A stretch of 64,000 nt of DNA from Lottia gigantea. Lineage: Eukaryota; Mollusca; Gastropoda; Lottiidae. Position numbers and translations under genes: made by a program. Below, piece after piece: positions 1-11,166 of the stretch (the first letter of the stretch is position 1; each line of letters opens with the position of its first letter). The DNA lies in NCBI RefSeq assembly GCF_000327385.1, contig NW_008709687.1:1283550-1347549 (forward strand). The letters run 5' to 3'. The notes beneath the pieces are model-generated. The model was not told the DNA's origin, did not search any database, and saw nothing but the letters and a program-made list of their open reading frames with translations.

Positions 1-2829
1 CTGATAAACATATTAGGTATGGTGATGATGTGCCGCTTTTCAGTTTTGGCTGACGGAAAGAAGACATCCGGAACCCAAATATTGTCTAATCGCCTATAGT
101 TGGTTTGGATGGACCGGTTCCAGTTATAATGAGAGAGTCGTGGATCAATCCATTGTTGTCTGAAGTACATACTCATACTGTATTCCTACAAAGAAGAGTC
201 AAAATATCATTTGATAAAGAGTGTATATATGGTATCCTTGTCCATCGAATAGCTTTTGTTGTCTGAAGTACATACTCATACTGTACTCATACAGAGAAGA
301 GTCAAAATGTTATTGGCAATTGTGGTATCCTTGTCAATGGAATAGCTTTCACTTATTGTGTAATACAAGCTACAATGGAAGAGACGTGGATCAATTCATT
401 GTTGTCTGAAGTGCATACTGTACTCCAATAAAGAAGAGTTACACCAGAGAGTGCGATGAAAGCTCAATGCACAGAGGAAAAAAATGGTTTTGCTAACTAT
501 TCTTGAAATTTTGCCTCGACTGAGATTGTCAATGTACCGTCCCACATATGGCTTGTAAGGATTAGTCAATAGTCGATCACTGTTTTTTTAAATTTTTTTA
601 CTATTTTGGATTTATCAGAGAATGGTAGCTTTAAGGATAGCTTTAACACGTATATTATGTCACAATGTTCCTTTAATGCCAATGCTAAATAGATAATGCC
701 ACCCTTGTCAATTCAGGCATCTTTGGCATGGGAATCTATACCTTAAATAATCATTAGACTATATGTAGAATATGCCAAGAATGCGACTTTAATGCAACAC
801 TAGTTTTGATCGCTTTTTCGAGTTCATTTTGCCTCGGTCGATGAAACGTAACAAGCTATACAGGATACAGCGTTAGCGGATATTAGGAGTCTAATAGGTT
901 GGGAATCCGGAATGTAGACTGCTTTGGACAAGTATATCTTATGGAATTATGAAAATGTCAAACCAAGCGACAAAAAATATTTAATTAATTACGATTATAA
1001 TCTTGAGAGAGATAGAGGTTTCTAGAGAAAGGTTGAACAGACCTGGACTCGGTTATTCAACGCCAGAGGAAAAACAGTTTGTTTTTTATATTTGGATAAC
1101 CTTGACCTATCAAGTCTTTTTCTAATATGGTGAACTGAAGAAGGTCCTTGTGAAAACTGCTCGTACAAATTTAACTTCCTACTACAAGATGTGGTTGGAA
1201 TGAACAAATTAGTTTCGATCGTGAATAAAAAGCGACTAAGAAATCGAGAAGATATTTTGTATTGTAGTTTTTGTCTTAGTTACGATTACGAAAGAACAAC
1301 ACGTTCAACTCACGCAAAATGGCGGCAACTACCATTTTTCGGTCGTCGTTGCGCTTACGTCGACGTCAGCCCACTCACCTGTAACACGCATACCGGCGTC
1401 TGATATTTGCGAAAGGAATCAGAGCGCCGAGTCCATTGTGAATTAAATGTTGTGAACGACCAGACAGGTTAAAGTGTCTCTTTGTCGGTAACATGATTTA
1501 TTCATGAAAAAATTAGTACAATAATAACGAATATTTACCATAGACAGAGCATCAATTGGTCCCAATCCAAGGATTACAAAATCTATAGAAACTAGTGTTG
1601 GTTCATCTATAACAGTAAATATACAAATAAGACAAGAATTTAAATGTATCGTGTTTTTTCTTGCTTTATCAGACAAAAACACTTGAAGCTGCTCATATTC
1701 GACTTCCGGGAAGCCATCGTTCACTATTTTCAATAGTTAGCCTAATGCAGACGTTCAACGCCATGCAGTGTGTATAAAAGAAATTTTGCAATTATTGTGG
1801 CATTAGCCTAAACTTTTTAATGAGAGAATCTTACAAACTTAATATGTTGATGAGACAAAGTCCCTGACACTTTCATTACTATTTTGCATCTTTTTTTATA
1901 ATTCGCATAAAAATAATCATTAAATTAAGATTTATGGACAAACAAATCTAGGTGGATTACCTGTTATGGTATAAGGTCCCACTGTTCGGTCATAATTAGT
2001 CTTGTTAAACAAACCGTTTAAAATATCTTCCTCAGATACCCCAACACTTGTCCTAAAATAAAACCGAAATTAGTGGTGGTGAAAGAACTTTCTCTTGTTC
2101 GGACTTTAATCGAATTGAACCAACATAAAACTAACTAATATCTTCTTCTATCATTGAATGTTATTATGCATACAGGGATGGGTATGGCATATACGTTTTT
2201 AATTTAGGCCAGTCTAAATGTCTAAAGCTAGTTAAATGGGAACTACAATTTTAGATAAACCGACGAGAAAATGAATGGAGTTTTACGTCCTACTTTTCTG
2301 CACCATGTGGGCTAATGAAGACGGGCAACGCCATGCAGGGTGTAATGGGGGAAATTTTGCCAGGACAGCGGCATTAGCCTTCTCATTTTCGATTTCCAAC
2401 TTCTCGAGAGATCTTTAACGTGCACAGCACACGGGGCCTCGGTTTATTGTCCCATCCGAACAACTAAACCGACGAGAATAGGAATTATGTATGTGAAAAA
2501 ATGTTTTCAAATGTGTAGAAAAAACCTGCTGTTACTTCTCGTTTGAGGAGTTCACTACTATACTAATATTACTTCCGGTTTGGTCAAACTGGGAATGTTA
2601 TTTTAGTGAACCGCAAATTTCTATTTTATTACTTTCAAATCCTAGACCTAAACACACACCGGTATTAAAATATTTTGCAAAAATCTTCGACGAACCCACC
2701 AAATAGAAGAAATATCAAATGAAGTTTTACGCCTTAGTATTATAATAGAGATTGTGGGTGATATAGACGTTCGACTTACCTCAATAAGCCAAGGAATATA
2801 ACATATCCCAGTAAACGAAGTATAGCCAT
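1..2829 (-). CDS. Channel A: glycine-receptor-like Cys-loop ligand-gated chloride channel, 5' part only
   Basis: Four exons on the minus strand: 2780-2829 (start ATG and hydrophobic signal peptide MAILRLLGYVIFLGLL), 1961-2052, 1539-1606 and 1-185, the last cut by the window edge. All junctions are GT-AG and the phases fit, giving one open frame. The protein runs from the signal peptide through motif GPYTIT and a first beta-strand block (VSIDFVILGLGPID) to the ligand-binding core with FRQQWIDPRL, IWVPDVFF and TIPNMFIR, all hallmarks of the Cys-loop family. The 68-bp third exon matches channel B and the size known for vertebrate GABA-A/glycine receptor genes. The Cys-loop, membrane segments and stop lie outside the window, so ion selectivity is inferred from its close paralogue B. 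It would act at the plasma membrane as a subunit of a pentamer. The intron before the last exon carries broken copies of that exon's start. The family call is secure; the agonist is unknown. Confidence 0.9.
240..435 (-). pseudogene. Degenerate partial duplicates of channel A exon 4
   Basis: Just upstream (in transcript sense) of the functional exon ending at 185, its first few codons and the intron tail before it recur twice, around 259-300 and 369-435. The second copy reads like the exon for about 15 codons (YSM, FRQQ, IDPRL) but has TGA in place of the Trp codon and has lost the AG acceptor. The first copy also lacks the AG and diverges after FRQQ. These are decayed host-exon duplicates, not alternative exons. 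Confidence 0.75.
1738..1815 (-). repeat. Decayed internal SINE fragment
   Basis: It keeps the SINE core words (GACG..CAACGCCATGCAG, AAATTTTGC, GCATTAGCCT) in the same order as better copies at 2270-2464 and 53974-54302. It lies in channel A's second intron. Confidence 0.6.
2270..2464 (-). mobile_element. 5'-truncated tRNA-derived SINE with target-site duplication
   Basis: The body matches the 3' two-thirds of the full SINE at 53974-54302. It is flanked by a perfect 14-bp direct repeat, TAAACCGACGAGAA, at 2256-2269 and 2465-2478. The tRNA-like head is missing, as expected from incomplete target-primed reverse transcription by a LINE. It sits between exons 1 and 2 of channel A. Confidence 0.88.
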
Positions 2830-2988
2830 ATTGGTACAGTGTTATCGAGAATTCATTGTAACGAGACTAAATTCTATATCCAATACTACGACTACAGTAA
2901 ATATTCGCCTTATTAGTAGATGTATCTGAAATATTACAGGGAGATAACCGATTGATTAGTCCGATCATGATTTCAAAGGCACAATCTA

Positions 2989-3110
2989 TTAAAGGGATTG
3001 TAAAATGGTTTCCTAGATATTATATGTATATCGGGAACAGAGATAGCATCAGTTTGCGTCGTTTCAATTTTCAATCAGACGTCTGTGGTTCCAGCAATTC
3101 AAAAATAGGA
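2989..3110 (+). repeat. Half copy of TTAAAGGGATTG fold-back MITE (family 2)
   Basis: It begins TTAAAGGGATTGTAAAA and runs through GTATATCGGGAACA, AGCATCA and CAATTTTCAATCAGACGTC, matching one arm of the complete inverted-repeat copies at 28284-28538 and 59449-59739. Only one arm is recognisable. It lies just upstream of channel A. Confidence 0.7.
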
Positions 3111-4168
3111 TTTATCAATTGAGTATCCCTAAATGGAGTCCACATAGTACACAAAGTTATTTTGGTATTTTCATTCATAAATGGCAGTAGCCAGATAGAC
3201 AGTTCCTGACATTCTGTAAATATTGTGACATTAATCTTCTAGTCTATAGTTCATCTAGATGAAATCAATCTTTTATTAAAGATAGAATGATAACTATGTT
3301 ATAAAAGGGAGTGTCATATATAAGTCTCTAAGACAAATAGGGGACAGACAGACTTAATGGGGACAGCTGTCAAGATTGAAAACCTTTAAACCTCCCATGA
3401 AGCGTCTGAGAGATTTCTCACCCCAAAAAAATATTTAATAAATAGAATTGATGCATCCTGACACATTTTTATATATACTTGAAATAGTAACGTTTTATGT
3501 ACGTTTTACTTCAAGGGAGGTAATTCTCTACAATTTCATTTGACCATTGAGGCTACTTATGAAATTTTTATAAATCCAATTTTAGTCGAAATATTAAATA
3601 AAACAGCTGATATCGAGAGCGGTAATTTAATGCTAATGAACATACTATGTTTTACTAACCTGTATTGGGTCTCACTTGAGGTTCATAGATAATATACAAC
3701 GTGTCGATATATTTTGCTGTGACACATTAATGATCAGTCCTTTGTATGGTATTCTAATACGGCCCTGTAACACTACCAGAAATTGAAACCATTATCACTA
3801 ACGATAAGTGCTTCCAAGCTATTCGTAGAATAGAACACAGGTCAAATGCCATACAATAATGAAGCTATCGTCTTCCAAAATTGATACACTAATGCACCAG
3901 AATGTATTTATACCAAATAATTCAAAAGTGTCATTGATTTTAATTAGATTATTGCTTGATTCAAGAGTTGATTTCCGGTTTATCAAATGAAAGATAACTT
4001 ATCTTCTGATTTATGAAGAAATATCGTTACTGCACTTCCGATTGCATCCAATTCTAAAAATAGTTGATTTTATCTCTAGGATTAAACAATTATTTCTGCA
4101 TTTTCTTATTTTTTTTTTTCAAAAGGAACTGTCAACCTTTTTATTACGCAACTAAGATAATTGATCTA
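3111..4168. other. Intergenic AT-rich DNA
   Basis: I see no exon-like stretch, RNA gene or clear repeat between channel A and the Tigger-like fragment. Confidence 0.5.
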
Positions 4169-4620
4169 CAGTAGAAACTGTATTAAGAGACCACGCAGGG
4201 GAAAATTCAAAAACGGTCTCTTACTGAAGGTGGTCTCTTATGAGAGAATTGAATTTCATTCATTTCCTTTATTTCATTCTAGGTATTAGAATTATACAAT
4301 ATACAAAATAATAATATAACATTATAGATATTATTTACATTTTTTTAATTAAGAAATCTTGTATAGAAGTTTGTTGGTTACTTCTATTATTTTTTTATTT
4401 ACTGTTATATCTTTTAAATCCATAATTGTATGCAGCATCCTTAACTCTGAATTTTCCTCTGCATACATTTTAACTCTATCGCAAAAAGTATCAATTTCAT
4501 CTAGGGTAATTGCAGTTTCATTTGCACTTGCACCAGTGTCAGTATCTGTTTCCGGATCACTATCAGTGTCAAGTTCCTCTGCCAATAGATTTTGCGCACT
4601 TATGCGCATCTGTGATTGAT
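4169..4620 (-). mobile_element. Pogo/Tigger-type DNA transposon fragment
   Basis: At 4169, after a TA dinucleotide, sits CAGTAGAAACTGTATTAAGA, which resembles the terminal inverted repeat of pogo/Tigger transposons (consensus style CAGT-GAAC--TATTAAG). About 180 bp inside, 4349-4609 on the minus strand encodes an acidic stretch (EELDTDSDPETDTDTG) followed by a helical tail (LDEIDTFCDRVKMYAEEN, IMDLKD), like the extreme C terminus of Tigger/jerky transposases. The catalytic domain and the other end are absent. This is a dead remnant; assignment rests on the terminus plus the tail, so it is moderate. Confidence 0.6.
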
Positions 4621-5437
4621 CGCATGTTTCCTAGTGATCCATAATCTGACGACATCGTTCTATGTAGGTCGTTAGATTATTCAACCAATCAAATACCGTG
4701 TTCACTAAAAGATATTCCGACTAAGAGTGAAGAATGCACTTGTCTTGTTGTATTACCAGCCACTTTTGGAACGTATATCATGACAATTTTTGAAGGTATT
4801 GATTAATTCTTTAATTATAAAATGTTACATAATGAAGGCCGTTGCACATCAACGTTAGGCCACGCCCCATCATGAATAAATAGATGGGATTATAGTTGAT
4901 TTATCTAAATAGATTTGTATAAAGCAACCAATTTTAACGAATCAAAACAACGTTTTCAGTACATGAAGTATGGCCCGTATTCATCGTTTAGTACATGTGT
5001 TCATAAGTACAAAAGAAAACTGGCTTGATGGCAGCATAATAATTGGTCGGTTTGAGGATCACGTAACATCATGGATAATATGCTAACTGGAATACGATAG
5101 AATTATAAAATAATTTTGAACATGTTGAAAAGACGATGATCGCTGCCGTAGTATCAGTGGCGGCGCCTTCCTGTTGCAACTAGGGTACAAATAGAGGACA
5201 GAATGACTTAATGGGGGACAACCTGTAGGGATTAAGATTCAAATACGGAAGCACAATCCTGGCATGGAGGGTCCGGAAAGGCTCTCCAAACGAAAATTGC
5301 TTTGGTGCATTCTGACACATATTTGGGACAAAAAAAGTCTAAAAATCATAATACGCCACTGCGTACCATTGGAAACTAATGCGTACAAAAGATCAACAGA
5401 ATTCTATATGTCCGACACTTGCTGTCGGTTTAACAGT
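4621..5437. other. Intergenic DNA, no gene seen
   Basis: AT-rich sequence between the transposon remnant and the 3' end of the CXorf65-like gene. I found no supportable exon or RNA gene. Confidence 0.45.
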
Positions 5438-7251
5438 TTATTTTTGTTTGGCTCTTTGTTCCGAACTGCTGGGACGTTTCGTACCAGGCGAGCCTTTAGT
5501 CGCACGTTGGTTTTTCTTGTATTTATCTTTCTTTCTAGTTGATGGACGTGATAAATTATTCAGCTTTACTGAAAAAATGGAAGTTTTATCAAGAATGTGA
5601 AAATGCACAATCAAAACAAATCCAGAAACAGTGTCAGTATATCGTATGACATAAACGTTAGAAACGTGTAATTGGCGATACGTCTTCATCAATTGTAGAA
5701 GACGGATAGTTTAAATAAAGATCTATCCGCTTATAGACATAGTGGATATAAATTGGATTCTTCCAATTTGATAAACTTAGGTCCAATGTCCACACTTCCG
5801 GTTTAAGGGTAGTGCGGATGAACTAGATTGTGTCTATATTTACCTAGTAATTCGGGATTAAACTTGTCTAGATTATCCAGTAATGGTATATATTTATTAG
5901 ATCCCATTTCACCGTCCCCTGAAACACATTGCAATAATTCAAGCATCGAATAAGGCTACCGAAGAAAAGGCTAGGCAGTGTGCAATGAGTGACTATTATT
6001 GAGTGAGCGAATGAACTACACTTTATACTATATTTTAAGCTTATCGTATACAAATTGCAACAAACTGGGAACGTTTCTACGGCACATCCAATAAGAGGGC
6101 GTAGTTTAAACGACGATGGGAACAGATTTCTCGTTGAGCTTACTTTAACTCTGGAAATGGATGTATCCAATATATGATGAATTTGTGGACTAGATTACAA
6201 TATTAATTGGTACCTACTTTCAATTCTTACTAAAACATAAGTTTCTCGTGCTGATACCAGCTCATTAGCATATTCCTCCGTCCCGGTAGATAGATTTCTC
6301 ACGTGACCTTGCTGATCTACTAGATCTATTACATCTGGAAATATAAAGATTAACTTTACGTCAAAAGGCATACAATGCGCTGCGCTTTAAAATGAGTTTT
6401 ATGGTTATAAACATACTATGCCATCTGTTTGATAAAATATTTAGTTTTGCGTGATATAAAAATTACGGCGAGACTTGTACATCATAGGACAGCATTCGAC
6501 AATCTTCGGTATTTTCCGTAAATCTGAGCTTCTAGCAGAACTTTCACGGGAACATTAGCTCCAACTAGTTCATTCGGAACGGATATTTAGATAGAATGGC
6601 GGAACAGTTGGATATAAATATTGACTTACATTCCTGGTCGCAATCACACGTTCTTCTGATATATTCTAATAATGTGTAGGTTGAACACCAGGGGTTGAAT
6701 ATAGCTTCTTTATCATCTAGAATACAATACATACCAAAATATTATAATAAACTAATATCTGACCCATCTGAAAGGAGGTTTCCCCTTCTTACCAATTTGT
6801 ACCAACGAGGTGAAAACGTCCTGTTCTGAAAGGAACAGACTGTATGTTGACCTTTAGAGTCAAATAATGGAACTCTCGCCCCTCAAAAATTGCAGCTTTG
6901 ACACCCCACTTGGCTAACGACTGACCTGCTCTTCTATCTTTCTTTGAATATGTCCGAAAACTAGAATCTGACTATAACAGGATTGTGGTGAGTGCTGTTA
7001 AATATGCAGGACATGCTCCCTTTTTCCAGACATCTGATGTCACTTTGCAACTTGGAAAGCCAACTCGACATCCCCTTCAGAGAGTCCCTATAGCTTATAA
7101 TGTTTATTTGGTATGTATATTATACAGTTAATAAGACTATAACTAATCAAGCTGAAATAAAGAAATACTAACTAGTAATATACAAAATAACACACTATAT
7201 AATAATATACTCACGGCCATATTTAACTCTAATAAAACTCTGATCAAACAT
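5438..7251 (-). CDS. CXorf65-like: CXorf65/C22orf15-like protein (Pfam 'Il2rg' family), complete
   Basis: Five exons with GT-AG borders and matching phases: 7215-7251, 6630-6716, 6218-6334, 5844-5918, 5438-5568. Total coding length is 447 bp, 148 aa. The order is typical of the family: a short first exon ending IRVKYG, then STYTLLEYIRR, IDLVDQQGHVRNLS, YANELVSARETYVLVRIE, then NKYIPLLDNLDKFNPELL, and a lysine/arginine-rich tail ending EQRAKQK. Vertebrate CXorf65 and C22orf15 share the LLEYIRR / DLCDE-G / YA--F--AR-TY / P--EL--L plan at similar length. The molecular function of the family is unknown to me; I do not assign one. There is no signal peptide or membrane segment, so it is probably intracellular. 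The third-exon donor was chosen as GTAGGT because only that keeps the frame. It lies between two receptor genes on the same strand, apparently without functional connection. Confidence 0.88.
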
Positions 7252-7514
7252 TAGGTTCTCTGAACCCACTGCCGCCATTATGACGTCACAGATATAAGCT
7301 CTCAGCTTACCATCGACGTTCCTTAATTATAACCGGGTGAATGAATTCCACTAAAATATTAAGGATGAATGAATGAGTGTTTTTGAATACTATAGGCAAC
7401 TAAATAGACATAGACATGATCGATATTGTGACGTCATAAGTATATAAGCACGTGAGAATGTCAGTAATGACCTATAGGTAATGAAGATCGGATTTTAATT
7501 CTAAGAGGTGATGC

Positions 7515-7900
7515 AGATGGCTGTACTTGAGCTCTATCAGCTATTAATGTAAATATTTAGACGACTATAAAGATAGCTGAAATTGAGCTCTATCAGTTGG
7601 TAGTAAATATTAAGACCACTATACAGATAGCTGAAATTTAACTCGATCACCTGGTAAAGTAAATAAATAGACCACTATATAGCTGAAATTGAGTTCTATC
7701 AGCTGATAAAGTAAATATTTAGATGACTATACAGATAGCTGAAATTGAGCTCTATCAGCTGGTAAAGTAAATATTTAGATGACTATACAGATAGCTGAAA
7801 TTGAGTTCTATCATCTGGTAAAGTAAATATTTAGCAGACTATATAGATAGCTGAAATTGAGCTCTATCAGATGATTAAGTAAATATTTAGACGACATACC
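7515..7900 (-). repeat. 56-bp satellite array, about 6 degenerate units
   Basis: Repeated units read GATAGCTGAAATTGAGCTC, TATCAGCTGGTAAAGTAAAT and ATTTAGA-GACTATACA. They are the reverse complement of the long array at 22136-23045 and match the short array at 17455-17700. Confidence 0.88.
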
Positions 7901-8990
7901 TTAAAGTTTGTTATGCCACTCCATGATTGGATAGAATTGCAGGAGAGCCTGATATAGGATTTTAATTATGAAAAGTAATACGGATAGCTGTAATTAAGCT
8001 TAACTTTAATGGCTATCATAATGCTTCAAAAACATGTTATACCATACCAATATTAAAAAAAGACCGATATTAAATTTCGTAATGTCTATATCATAATTGA
8101 TAAACACGATTCTATTCATTAACTTTGTCTGTTGTCAAAACAGAAACCTAATCCATTCAAAATATAACCCTACATCAAACACCGTCAAATGAAATAAAAC
8201 ACTATAAAAGCTTGATTTAAAAAAAATGAAATAAAACAACTTGGAAAACTTTGCAAAATATCACAAAATTAATTCGAAGATTTCCAAAAATTAAGAAAAG
8301 CTATCGTCTTGTTCGAAATTTAAAAAAAAGTCCATAGGACAATAGATTAAATTTTGAGGCCATTATGGACATTCTCATATGAAAAATAACAGGCCTCATA
8401 TCGGTAATATCTATACGGTAAGGGTAACCTTTTGGAACCTGTAGATAGCATTTTACCACGGTAGCGATATGAGACTACACTTGCTAACGTGGAAAGGCTG
8501 CAACAAACGGCTATAGTAACCGTTCCTCAAAAAGGGTTGGAACGTTGGTTAGCTGATAGTTTAACGTCCGTGTCCAGTAGCCTGAACCGAAGTCGCAGAC
8601 TACTACATTCTTAAAACAATCGTACGATCTAAATCAATTAAAAATGTGAAAATATACTTTGAAATTGGACTAACGATACAAATCGATCGTAAGATATTTT
8701 GAGAAACGGAGGCAATACATATTGTTCCATCCGACCAACTCAACATTTTTGTTATCCTAAGTTTTTGATACATTGCTATTCGTAGACTGTTCAATTCAAG
8801 GTCGTCAAAGTAAATTATTAAACGATAAAACTGTACCTTCAATATGTCCTTAAAATAAAAACAGTTTCTAAGATTAATCCAAGTTGACCTCTTTTCTTAA
8901 TCTGGCTTGAACTTTGACCCGAGATTACTCTATTGTAAACGTCTTGTAAACAGGTGGATTTTTACAAGCTTAATCATGTCTCTTTATTAT
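7901..8990. other. Intergenic DNA, no gene seen
   Basis: AT-rich sequence. A minus-strand open frame at 8603-8842 was considered and rejected (see rejected list). Confidence 0.4.
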
Positions 8991-8992
8991 TA

Positions 8993-9305
8993 TACTTTCT
9001 GTCTTCAAATATTGTCTCAAGCCCCGGTTACACCACATACGATAATGTACTTCCCGATATCATGTGGGTAATAATATTGTGTATCAAGCTCCATTCACAC
9101 ACGCCCACAATAGGTTGGTATTCCAATTTAACGCCCGTTTCTTGTATCAAACCCCATTCACATAAAACTAAATACATGTAATATCCGGCCCAATTATTGT
9201 TCGACTAAATTTTTATATGAATCTCCATTTGCATAACACAAGATAATGCACGGACCAATAACATGTTGGTGTTGAAATATTGTATCAAGCCCCTTTCACA
9301 TAAGA
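8993..9305 (+). repeat. Degenerate tandem repeat of roughly 70 bp
   Basis: The words AATATTGT-TCAAGCCCC and CATTCACATAA recur about four times (near 9008, 9075, 9145, 9280) with spacer sequence related between copies. No coding capacity. Confidence 0.6.
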
Positions 9306-10440
9306 ATTGAGCCAGAGATCGAGGGGCACAACAATTTAAACAGATCACGGAAGGTGACTGGAGTAACCGACATCTTGAATTCAGTCGGACTCCATTGCTG
9401 ACTTTATTGTGTGACAGGGGCTTTATTCAGTGTATGATTTATCTATAGTAATAAAAACAGTCATATTGTAATAGTTAAGATAACGGATTTAATATTCTTT
9501 TATCAGGTGTAAAATACAATAACCCCGCCAGATATAATATACACCGCCTTGCTATTACTAAGGCATGGGTTTTCAACCTTTTTCTTTCTATTACCGATTT
9601 CAATATACTTGAAGTATACGTATACTCGGCTGCATAACCCGCCTTACCCATATAAATCCTTACTATTTCCTGATTTTCTCCTTTTCATTCTGCTATTTTA
9701 TTCATGTCGGAGACTATAGCCTGACTGTCAATAGAACAACTTTGTCCAACAAAACGTTTACTAGACTACAAAGCGTCTCATTGCCCCCAGATATTAACCG
9801 TTCGGGCAAGCAGCAATAGATAGCATTTGAAGTTGCATAAACAGAGCCTTAGTTTTCTGATTAATTCGTGTGGAATTCTATTTGAAGTTGTGTGATTTAG
9901 ACATCGATCTGTAATAGAATGAATTATCGATGAGAAATCAATACCCAATCAATCAGGTGGAGACATGTACCATGTGACATGTAACATGTAATTTGTAATT
10001 ATAACAAATTAACGTCTAGATTATTTTCTAATGAATTAATTCAATCGATGGAATTAGTCATCTGAAAAGGTCGCAATTTTTTAATTCAACATTCACCTGA
10101 TGTCACGATGAGTCTGAGTTTGTCGACGTACCATCCCTTTCAGAAAGTCTACATAGCTTATCAAGTTTGTTGGTAGTTTTCGAGCATTATACAAGAGAAA
10201 GTTTGATTAAGAGCCGCCGAGCGACCAATTCTTTTCAAATTCTTTTCATTCTTGTCAAATGATAAAAACTTTAAAGGGGTGGGGTTGAAAGTTAGACTGG
10301 GAGCTCTCTGTCGGTTTAGTAAAAACGTGGCCAGGGTGGGCATAGGACACGCCTTGATCATACCAAATATTGAGTCCAACTAACAAGCAATTCGTGCTTA
10401 GACCAAAAATAGCAGTGGCAGTAGCAGCAGTAGATTAACC
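9306..10440. other. Intergenic DNA, no gene seen
   Basis: I see no exon, tRNA or clear element. A possible minus-strand polyadenylation hexamer AATAAA (plus-strand TTTATT at 10468-10473) lies about 700 bp past the channel B stop and may or may not be used. Confidence 0.35.
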
Positions 10441-10514
10441 AAAGATACAGATATAAAGAGATATACATTTATTAAAAATCATATATTGTACAAAAATTTT
10501 TTTGTCTCGTGCCT

Positions 10515-10560
10515 TCAAATCTACATAGAAAAGTAGGACGTAAACTCCATTCATTTTGAA
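10515..10560 (+). repeat. SINE 3' tail remnant
   Basis: AGAAAAGTAGGACGTAAAC followed by TCCATTCATTTT is the 3' terminus of the tRNA-derived SINE in forward orientation, with no head. Confidence 0.6.
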
Positions 10561-10679
10561 TTCACATACACATGATTACATAGCAAACTTGGGCGAGTAC
10601 GCAACGGTAAACACTTTAATCTCACTCAATCATAAGAGGTCCAATGCATCAAATTACATTGACTAATAGTAAGGTTGAT

Positions 10680-11160
10680 TCAGGCCATCATACAATATGC
10701 ACGTGCAACTAGTATTCTGAACTGATTTTGTATACAATGGGCAATATAAGGAGCCTACTTACACTAATGCACGTGCATTTTGTACTTTGAACCAGTTACA
10801 ATATAAAGACAAGAGGGATTGGGAGAGGGGTGGGGGCGATGGGACTAATTCAGCACTATAGAAATCACACGAGCTTTTCGTCGAGTGAACTAGTTTTGTA
10901 AGACATGGAAAATTGATAGCCTGTTTAGATTAATGCACGTGTACTTTGTACGGATAGCCAGTTAATTTATATAGACATGAATGATGGGACTTCTCATTCA
11001 GCATTATAGAAATTGCACGTGTATTTTGTATCGTGAACTAGTTACGAAATAAAAGTATAAGGAGCCTGCTTAGATTAATTCATGCGTATTTTTATAAAAT
11101 GGATTCATCACAATAGAAATAGCACATGTATTTTGAACTGTGAACTAGTTAAAATTTGAT
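10680..11160 (+). repeat. Degenerate tandem repeat in the 3' flank of channel B
   Basis: The pattern TTAATGCACGTG--TTTTGTA, GTGAACTAGTTA and AATATAAAGACAT-AGGAGCCT recurs about five times with units of roughly 100-150 bp. It ends a few bases before the channel B stop codon, so it would lie in the 3' UTR if the transcript extends that far. Confidence 0.65.
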
Positions 11161-11166
11161 CTATTA

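Noticed and set aside
8603-8842. Minus-strand frame with SWSDGTICIA and RSICIV, faintly like a nicotinic-receptor exon
   Set aside because: The second cysteine and the FPFD core of the Cys-loop are not present and no convincing acceptor/donor pair bounds it; similarity is probably chance.
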